Assembly (NCBI RefSeq): GCF_000349325.1
Contig: NC_020504.1
Coordinates: forward strand, 6,978,053-7,042,052
Reading direction: 5' to 3'
From: Streptomyces davaonensis JCM 4913
Lineage (GTDB): Bacteria; Actinomycetota; Actinomycetes; Streptomycetales; Streptomycetaceae
DNA length: 64,000 nucleotides
This document shows, piece by piece, positions 58,834 through 64,000 of this stretch. Both the position numbers and the translations under genes were made by a program. The notes beneath the pieces are model-generated. The model was not told the DNA's origin and searched no databases. It saw nothing but the letters and a program-made list of their open reading frames with translations. How positions within the stretch are numbered: position 1 is the stretch's first letter; every line of letters starts with the position of its first letter.

Positions 58834-60036
58834 TCACCCCCGCAACGTCACCGCCTGCCCCGCCACCACCAACAACACGTGCTCGCACTCACTCGCGAAC
58901 GCCGCGTTCAACCGCCCCAGTTCATCCCGATACCGCCGCCCGGACGCGGTCGCCGGGACAATCCCCGACCCCACCTCGTTGGACACCGCCACCACGGTCC
59001 GCCGGGCGGCACGCACCGCGGACGTCAGCTGCCGCACCCGTTCCCGCAAGGCGCGCTCCCCGCCGTCCGCCCACACCGCGTCGTCCCACGCCCCGACGGA
59101 GTCCATCGCGTCCGTCAGCCACAGCGACAGACAGTCGATCAGCAACGGCGCCCCGTCCTCCGCCAGCAACGGCACCAGATCGCACGTCTCCGTCGTACGC
59201 CAGGACCCAGGCCGCCGCTCCCGGTGCAACGCCACCCGGGCCGCCCACTCGGCGTCCCCGCCGCGCAGCCCGCCGGTCGCGACGTACAGCACGTCCGGGA
59301 ACGCCTCAAGACGCCGCTCCGCCTCCACCGACTTCCCGGACCGCGCGCCGCCCAGCACCAGCGTCCGCCGCGGCACATCCGGCACCTCCTCGTACGCGCC
59401 CACCACGAGCGTCGTCCCGTCCGGCACCGCCCGCGCCCCCAGGGACGCCAGCCGCCGCCGCAACTCCGCCCCCGGCGGCACGTCATGGTCCAGGTGCACG
59501 GCGATGACATCCGTCGTCGGCCGAATCGCCCCCACCGCCCGCAACCGGGCCAGCGCGTCCGGGCGTCCCATCACATCGGCGACGACCATGTCGTACGTAC
59601 CGACGTCGCCGTCCTCGACCCCGGCCGGCGCGCTCCCGGGCGGCAGATACAGCAGCCGCTGCCCGTCCGGCCCGGTCACCGCGTACCCCGTGCCGCCCGC
59701 GTCCATCGCCAGCGCCCGCACCCGATGCCCCGTCAGCAGCGCCAACTCCCGCCCGTCCGGCACCCGGCCGGGCGCGGGCAGCCCGGCCGGCACCTCGACC
59801 GCCGGTCCGTCGTGCGGATGCGAGAGCAGCACCTGCCGTACGCCGCCCAGGGACTTGCCCGCCCGCGCCGCCGCGAACGCCGCACCGGGCGTCAGGTCCA
59901 GCAGCAGCGCCCCGTCGACGAGCAGCGCGGTCGCCGCCCGTACATCGGCCCCGAGAGCGGTCGCGCAGGCCGCGCAGGGACAGTCGGGGCGGGGGAGGCC
60001 CGCCGGGGCACCGGTGCCGAGCAATGTCAGTTCCAC
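58834..60036 (-). CDS. cobU: MBL-fold domain fused to adenosylcobinamide kinase/guanylyltransferase
   Basis: A 400-residue fusion. The C-terminal 175 residues are CobU/CobP with the P-loop LVLGGARSGKSVEAERRL (Walker A GGARSGKS), the guanylylation region ALHRERRPGSW with the catalytic His in VALHRERR, and VVAVSNEVGSGIVP. The N-terminal 215 residues resemble a metallo-beta-lactamase fold (MELTLLGTGAPAGLP and LSHPHDGPAV, with VIAVHLDHD later). The metal motif is degenerate (HPHD rather than HxHxDH). GTG 60036 is the start. Fusion suggests a linked cobinamide-processing step, but the extra domain's role is unknown. Confidence 0.92.
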   Translation of the reverse strand: MELTLLGTGAPAGLPRPDCPCAACATALGADVRAATALLVDGALLLDLTPGAAFAAARAGKSLGGVRQVLLSHPHDGPAVEVPAGLPAPGRVPDGRELALLTGHRVRALAMDAGGTGYAVTGPDGQRLLYLPPGSAPAGVEDGDVGTYDMVVADVMGRPDALARLRAVGAIRPTTDVIAVHLDHDVPPGAELRRRLASLGARAVPDGTTLVVGAYEEVPDVPRRTLVLGGARSGKSVEAERRLEAFPDVLYVATGGLRGGDAEWAARVALHRERRPGSWRTTETCDLVPLLAEDGAPLLIDCLSLWLTDAMDSVGAWDDAVWADGGERALRERVRQLTSAVRAARRTVVAVSNEVGSGIVPATASGRRYRDELGRLNAAFASECEHVLLVVAGQAVTLRG

Positions 60037-60117
60037 ACCATGATTTTCACCGGTCACCGGCCGACGAGCGAGCCCCGATAGTCTGACCTGCATCAGTGCT
60101 CACCCAGGGAGGCCTGC

Positions 60118-60327
60118 ATGGCGACATGGACGTGGCGGTTCGAGAAGTCCGACGGGACGGAGACCGCCCCCGCGGTGGAGCCCGAGGAGTTCACGACACA
60201 GGGAGACGCCGAGTCCTGGATCGGAGAGGTCTGGAAGGACCTGATGGCCGGAGGCGTGGACCAGGTCCGGCTGTTCGAGGACACCACGGAGATCTACGGG
60301 CCGATGAGCCTGCACGCCGACGAGTAG
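60118..60327 (+). CDS. Small conserved hypothetical protein
   Basis: A 69-residue acidic protein (MATWTWRFEKSDGTE to YGPMSLHADE). Trp-rich beta segments and an amphipathic helix (WIGEVWKDLMAGGVDQVRLF) suggest a small globular fold. The ribosome site GGGAGG lies upstream (60107-60112). It is a type often annotated as conserved hypothetical in Streptomyces; no function is known. A strong terminator follows. Confidence 0.8.
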   Translation: MATWTWRFEKSDGTETAPAVEPEEFTTQGDAESWIGEVWKDLMAGGVDQVRLFEDTTEIYGPMSLHADE

Positions 60328-60337
60328 GCCGGGAGCG

Positions 60338-60376
60338 GAGAAAGGGGCGGCCGTACGTGAAGGCCGCCCCTTTCTC
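60338..60376. terminator. Bidirectional terminator
   Basis: A perfect 15-bp stem GAGAAAGGGGCGGCC (60338-60352) pairs with 60362-60376 over a 9-nt loop. It is T-rich at both ends. It serves the 69-residue gene and overlaps the stop codon of the PDZ remnant on the opposite strand. Confidence 0.9.
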
Positions 60377-60488
60377 ATTGCTCGCCCAGCGTCACGTCCA
60401 CCGTCTTCTCGCCGCCGCCGCGGGTGTACGTCACCGTCGTCCGGTCGCCCGGCTCCGCCGCCCCGCCCTCGCAGAGCATGGAGACGTT
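60375..60488 (-). pseudogene. Remnant of a PDZ/HtrA-type protease C-terminus
   Basis: On the minus strand a 37-codon open stretch between stops encodes EGGAAEPGDRTTVTYTRGG followed by GEKTVDVTLGEQ and TGA. This is the end of an HtrA-like PDZ domain (PGD-TVTY-R-G---VTL pattern). Upstream sequence is stopped in all useful ways, with no start or protease domain. A deletion or rearrangement has removed the rest. It is flanked by the terminator and the methyltransferase gene. Confidence 0.6.
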
Positions 60489-60536
60489 TCACGTCGTGAT
60501 GTGGTTCCACGCCCCCGCTGGATGCCCGAACGGGGC

Positions 60537-61325
60537 TCAGCCCCGGACCCCGCACAGATGCAGCAGCGCCGCGACGCCCCGGTACGGATCCGTCCGGCCC
60601 GCCCGCTCCTCGGCCGCCAGCAGCGTCGCCACGTCGGCGGGGATCGGGGCGTCGTCCGGCGCGGTGTCCGTGAAGACCCGCACGCCGTACCAGGCGTGCA
60701 ACGGGGCGCCGATACCGGCCAGCGTCGCCGTCAGGGTGGCCAGCCGGTCCGCCCGTACGTCCAGGCCGAGGCGGTTGCGGTAGGCGGTGGTGTCGAAGGA
60801 GGCCAGCGCCCCGGTCCAGTCGCCGGACAGACCCGGGCGCATCGCCAGCGCGTCGGCGTTGCGGACCAGCAGCGAGAGCAGCCCGCCCGGGGCCAGCATC
60901 CGGGCCATGCCCGCCAGCAGCGGATCGGGCTCCTCGACGTACATCAGCACGCCATGGCAGAGCACCACGTCGAAGCTGCCCGGCAGGAAGTGCACCCCGG
61001 TGTCCCGGCCGTCGCCCTCGATGATCCGCATCCGCTCGCGGATGCCGTCCGGCTCGCAGTCCAGCGACCGCCGCGCCGCGGCGATCATCGTCGTGTCCTG
61101 CTCCAGGCCGGTCACCTGATGACCGGCCCGCGCGAGCCGCAGCGCCTGGGTGCCCTGCCCCATACCGACGTCGAGGATCCTCAGCCGCTGCCCCACCGGG
61201 TAACGCCCGGCTATCTGCTCATCGAGCTGCCGGGCCACCAGCTCCTGTCGTACGACATCCCGCAGTCCGCCCAGCTTGCTCAGCCAGGCATCCGCAGCGC
61301 CCCCGGAGAACGGCGTCGTGCTCAG
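60537..61325 (-). CDS. Class I SAM methyltransferase with probable CTG start
   Basis: A protein of about 262 residues (LSTTPFSGGAADAWLSKLGG from the first codon). Motif I is RILDVGMGQGTQALRLA, and motif IV region is FDVVLCHGVLMYVEEPDPLL. The gene overlaps the DUF3043 gene. No ATG, GTG or TTG suits the start, and CTG at 61325 sits in CTGA with the upstream stop, behind GCGGAGAG. This is the same coupling arrangement as GTGA or ATGA overlaps. The function is general methyl transfer, probably on tRNA or a metabolite (CmoA/Smt-like), which is not certain. Confidence 0.85.
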   Translation of the reverse strand: MSTTPFSGGAADAWLSKLGGLRDVVRQELVARQLDEQIAGRYPVGQRLRILDVGMGQGTQALRLARAGHQVTGLEQDTTMIAAARRSLDCEPDGIRERMRIIEGDGRDTGVHFLPGSFDVVLCHGVLMYVEEPDPLLAGMARMLAPGGLLSLLVRNADALAMRPGLSGDWTGALASFDTTAYRNRLGLDVRADRLATLTATLAGIGAPLHAWYGVRVFTDTAPDDAPIPADVATLLAAEERAGRTDPYRGVAALLHLCGVRG

Positions 61326-61921
61326 GGCCGCTCTCCGCGCTTGACCTGCGGCTTCGGCAGCCGGAGTCGGCGCATCTGGAGGGAGCGCATCAGGGCGTAG
61401 GCGACCGCGCCACGCTTGGTCTCGTCCGGGAAGCGCTCGTTCAGCTGCTTCTTGAGGCGGAAGCCGTTGACGATCGAGTCGAGCACGATCAGCACGATCA
61501 CGACCAGCCACAGCAGCAGCGCGATGCTCTGGAGGGAGCCCACCCGGACCATGCTCAGCACGAGGATGAGGACGGCCATCGGGAGGAAGAACTCCGCGAC
61601 GTTGAAGCGCGAGTCGACGAAGTCACGGGCGTACCGGCGCACCGGGCCCTTGTCACGAGCGGGCAGATACCGCTCGTCGCCGCTCGCCAGCGCCTCACGC
61701 TGCTTCGACAGCGCCTGTCGGCGCTCCTCACGGGAACGCTTGGCCGCCTCCTTGCGCGTGGTCGGCGTATTGGCGACGCTGCGGCGCTGGGACTGGGCCT
61801 CACTGCGCTTGGGCGTGGGCCGGCCCTTCGGGGCCTGCGGGTCGCGGGTCTGCTTGGAGTCGGTCAGCGGCGCCTTGTCGGCGGCCGATGCCTTCTCTTC
61901 CTTGGCACGGCTACGGAACAC
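61322..61921 (-). CDS. DUF3043 membrane protein
   Basis: A 199-residue actinobacterial membrane protein (DUF3043). The N-terminal 95 residues are highly charged and Lys/Arg-rich (RSREERRQALSKQREAL). Family segments are RYLPARDKGPVRRYARDFVDSR and two transmembrane helices (about residues 112-130 and 134-154), then FRLKKQLNERFPDE. GTG 61921 is the likely start. It is coupled to the downstream methyltransferase by a 4-nt overlap. Function unknown; the family is widely conserved in actinobacteria. Confidence 0.93.
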   Translation of the reverse strand: MFRSRAKEEKASAADKAPLTDSKQTRDPQAPKGRPTPKRSEAQSQRRSVANTPTTRKEAAKRSREERRQALSKQREALASGDERYLPARDKGPVRRYARDFVDSRFNVAEFFLPMAVLILVLSMVRVGSLQSIALLLWLVVIVLIVLDSIVNGFRLKKQLNERFPDETKRGAVAYALMRSLQMRRLRLPKPQVKRGERP

Positions 61922-62201
61922 AAAACCCAAGGGTACGGGGTACCCGCGCATGGACCCCAGTCCGGTGGGGAACGAATCGGCAACACCAGTCGTCATGTAG
62001 GGGACAGAGGGGACGTTGCCAGCGTTTCCGGGAACCCCGGGGAACACCTACTCCCTACGCCGGAGCCCGAGCGTCAGCAGTCGTCCTTGGGGATGAGCGC
62101 ATCCGTCCCCGAACAGTGCGGTAATGGATGCAGGGCCCGTACTGTGGGTTCTGTCGCAGGAGCTGGAGCTGGAGTCCGTCAGAAGGGGGCGCGCGAAGCC
62201 C

Positions 62202-62999
62202 ATGAGCGGTGTCATGAAGCGTATGGGGATGATCTTCCGCGCGAAGGCGAACAAGGCCCTTGACCGGGCCGAGGACCCGCGCGAGACCCTCGATTACTCG
62301 TACCAGAAGCAGCTGGAGCTGCTCCAGAAGGTGCGCCGCGGCGTCGCGGACGTCGCGACCAGCCGCAAGCGCCTGGAGCTCCAGCTCAACCAGCTTCAGT
62401 CGCAGTCGTCCAAGCTGGAGGACCAGGGCCGCAAGGCGCTCGCGCTGGGCCGGGAGGACCTGGCCCGCGAGGCGCTGTCCCGGCGGGCCGCGCTCCAGCA
62501 GCAGGTGACCGACCTGGAGACCCAGCACGCCACCCTCCAGGGCGAGGAGGAGAAGCTCACCCTCGCGGCCCAGCGGCTCCAGGCCAAGGTCGACGCCTTC
62601 CGTACGAAGAAGGAGACCATCAAGGCCACCTACACCGCGGCCCAGGCGCAGACCCGGATCGGCGAGGCGTTCTCCGGCATCTCCGAGGAGATGGGCGACG
62701 TCGGCATGGCGATCCAGCGCGCCGAGGACAAGACCGCGCAGCTCCAGGCGCGCGCCGGCGCCATCGATGAGCTGCTCGCCTCCGGCGCCCTCGACGACCA
62801 GTCCGGCATGCACAAGGACGACATCCAGGCCGAGCTGGACCGGCTCTCCGGTGGTACGGATGTAGAGCTGGAACTCCAGCGCATGAAGGCCGAGCTGGCG
62901 GGCGGTACGTCGTCGCAGCAGCAGGCCATCGAGGGCGGCAACGGCGGACAGCAGTCCCAGCAGCAGCCCCAGGACACCCCGAGGTTCGACAAGCAGTAG
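62202..62999 (+). CDS. pspA: Phage-shock protein A (PspA/IM30 family)
   Basis: A 265-residue coiled-coil protein that binds and stabilises stressed membranes. MKRMGMIFRAKANKALDRAEDP, DYSYQKQLELLQKVRRGVADV, and long heptad-rich helices (about residues 25-200) are typical PspA. The Gln/Gly-rich tail (about 230-265) is disordered. ATG 62202 is used; M at 62214 is an alternative. PspAA follows 22 nt downstream, so they form an operon. PspAB is encoded far away near htpX. Confidence 0.95.
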   Translation: MSGVMKRMGMIFRAKANKALDRAEDPRETLDYSYQKQLELLQKVRRGVADVATSRKRLELQLNQLQSQSSKLEDQGRKALALGREDLAREALSRRAALQQQVTDLETQHATLQGEEEKLTLAAQRLQAKVDAFRTKKETIKATYTAAQAQTRIGEAFSGISEEMGDVGMAIQRAEDKTAQLQARAGAIDELLASGALDDQSGMHKDDIQAELDRLSGGTDVELELQRMKAELAGGTSSQQQAIEGGNGGQQSQQQPQDTPRFDKQ

Positions 63000-63021
63000 G
63001 TCCCACGCCTAGGAGGGCGAC

Positions 63022-63300
63022 ATGATCGTACGGATCATGGGGGAGGGGCAGGTGAGGCTGGCCGACAGCCACCTCACCGAGCTGAACAAGCTGGACGACG
63101 AGCTGCTGGCCGAGATGGAGAACGGCGACGGCCCGGGCTTCCGCCGCACCTTCCAGGCCCTCCTGACAAAGGTCCGCGACCTGGGCGACCCGTTGCCGGA
63201 CGACGCCCTGGAACCCTCGGACCTGATCCTCCCGTCCCCGGACGCGACCTTGGAGGAAGTCCGGGAGATGCTGAGCGACGACGGCTTGATTCCGGGCTGA
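63022..63300 (+). CDS. pspAA: PspA-associated protein PspAA
   Basis: A 92-residue partner of PspA. MIVRIMGEGQVRLADSHLTELNKLDDEL, GFRRTFQALLTKVRDLGDPL and DLILPSPDATLEEVREML match PspAA. A good ribosome site (AGGAGGG) lies 5-9 nt before the ATG. It lies in the pspA operon. It is thought to modulate PspA function, and its exact role is not known. The next gene, a sensor kinase, begins 100 bp downstream. Confidence 0.92.
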   Translation: MIVRIMGEGQVRLADSHLTELNKLDDELLAEMENGDGPGFRRTFQALLTKVRDLGDPLPDDALEPSDLILPSPDATLEEVREMLSDDGLIPG

Positions 63301-63310
63301 GGATGTTTCC

Positions 63311-63350
63311 GGTGCGGGGAACTGCGCGACCAGCCCCCACCGGCCCGCAG
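63311..63350. repeat. Streptomyces dispersed repeat, copy C (degenerate)
   Basis: In the 100-bp gap between pspAA and the kinase gene, GCGGGGAACTGCGCGAC (63314-63330) is identical to 31824-31840. The following CCAGCCCCCACCGGCCCGCAG resembles the tail of copy A. It is noncoding. Confidence 0.65.
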
Positions 63351-63400
63351 ATTCATCACGGTGCTCCCGCCGGAGGCAACCCCGGCTACCGTAAACAGCC

Positions 63401-64000
63401 GTGAAAACCCTCGACCGAGTCCGCGCCCACCTCAAGGCGCACCCCCTCGCCCTGGACGCAGCCCTCGCCGCCGCCGTCCTGCTCTGCATGGTGGCCGGCT
63501 CGTTCGTGGACCCGCACGGCAAGGACGGCGTCACCTGGGGCGTCCGCACCCCCGACACCCCGAGCCTCGTCCTGCTCACCCTCGGCGCCACCGCCCTGGT
63601 CTTCCGCCGTATCGCCCCCAGAACCGTGCTCGCCGTCACCGGCACCTTCACCGTCATCGAGAACATCACCGGCGACCCCCGAGCCCCCGTGGCCATGGCC
63701 GCCGTCGTCGCCCTCTACACCGTCGCCTCCGCCACCGACCGCCCCACCACCTGGCGCATCGGCCTGCTCACCATGACCGTGCTGACCGGCTCCGCCATGT
63801 TCGTCGGCCCCCTCCCCTGGTACGCCCAGGAGAACCTCGCGATCTTCGCCTGGACCGGCATGGCCGCCACGGCCGGCGACGCCATCCGCAGCCGTCGCGC
63901 CTTCGTCGACGCCATCCAAGAGCGCGCCGAGCGAGCCGAGCGCACCCGCGAGGAGGAGGCCCGCCGCCGCGTCGCCGAGGAACGCCTGCGCATCGCCCGC
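63401..64000 (+). CDS. Sensor histidine kinase, N-terminal part (cut by window edge)
   Basis: GTG 63401 opens an uninterrupted frame of exactly 200 codons to the window end (MKTLDRVRAHLKAHPLALD to ARRRVAEERLRIAR). Four or more hydrophobic segments (about residues 18-35, 55-72, 75-110 and 120-160) are followed by a charged helix. RVAEERLRIAR immediately precedes the ELHD phospho-His box in NarL/DesK-type kinases, which falls beyond the edge. A membrane sensor role linked to the Psp genes is possible by position; this is inference. Confidence 0.88.
   Translation, partial: MKTLDRVRAHLKAHPLALDAALAAAVLLCMVAGSFVDPHGKDGVTWGVRTPDTPSLVLLTLGATALVFRRIAPRTVLAVTGTFTVIENITGDPRAPVAMAAVVALYTVASATDRPTTWRIGLLTMTVLTGSAMFVGPLPWYAQENLAIFAWTGMAATAGDAIRSRRAFVDAIQERAERAERTREEEARRRVAEERLRIAR

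Noticed and set aside
1..64000. tRNA, rRNA, insertion sequences or prophage genes
   Set aside because: No clover-leaf, rRNA tract, transposase, integrase or terminal inverted repeats of that kind were recognised in the window.

Overview
This window is chromosomal DNA from a high-GC actinobacterium, almost certainly a Streptomyces. Evidence is the G/C-dominated third codon positions, the frequent GTG starts, both a GSI-beta (glnA) and a eukaryote-type GSII (glnII) glutamine synthetase each with a GlnR box, and Streptomyces conserved families (DUF4191, DUF3043, PspAA/PspAB, an NsdA-like regulator). Gene order resembles the S. coelicolor core region around SCO2215-SCO2165; that comparison is from memory.

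Layout. 1-7.9 kb: edge of a TPR gene, a lipoprotein, a secreted DUF1996 protein, a NarL-type two-component system, an SDR protein, a receiver-less winged-helix regulator behind a Cys-Cys mini-ORF, and a HEAT-repeat protein. 8-19.4 kb: glnII, a MarR/hydrolase divergent pair with a palindromic operator, a secreted RlpA-like protein, an ArsC-like reductase, DUF2252 and DUF1269 proteins, the stress pair pspAB-htpX, and glnA. 19.4-33.5 kb: RDD protein, a two-component flavin monooxygenase pair, lipoate genes lipA and lipB, an NsdA-like regulator, a MarP-like periplasmic protease, a PGRP amidase and a WYL regulator. 33.5-48.3 kb: central carbon metabolism (aceE, a GntR regulator, lpd-sucB, pepA). 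This block is split by a compact three-gene accessory operon at 37.3-43.2 kb. 48.7-55.3 kb: a five-gene exopolysaccharide locus. 55.3-64 kb: cobalamin genes cobS, cobT and an MBL-cobU fusion, two methyltransferases, a PDZ remnant, pspA-pspAA and a truncated sensor kinase.

Two parts stand out. (1) The 37.3-43.2 kb operon encodes an LCAT-like alpha/beta hydrolase, a caspase-STAND-TPR protein and a CHAT protease, with overlapping reading frames. It carries three TTA (bldA-dependent) codons, near-identical 138-bp TPR repeats and off-type codon use in its last gene. It looks like an immune or programmed-death system under developmental translational control. (2) The 48.7-55.3 kb operon combines an Agd3-like CE18 deacetylase, a PelF-like GT4, a polytopic membrane protein, a spherulin-4/GH135 hydrolase and a GH114 galactosaminidase. 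These are counterparts of most of the fungal galactosaminogalactan machinery, so it probably makes a partially deacetylated, cationic galactosamine-type exopolysaccharide.

The nitrogen genes are tied together by GlnR boxes. The Psp envelope-stress genes sit in two places about 46 kb apart. A Streptomyces-type dispersed repeat occurs three times, once inside a coding sequence.
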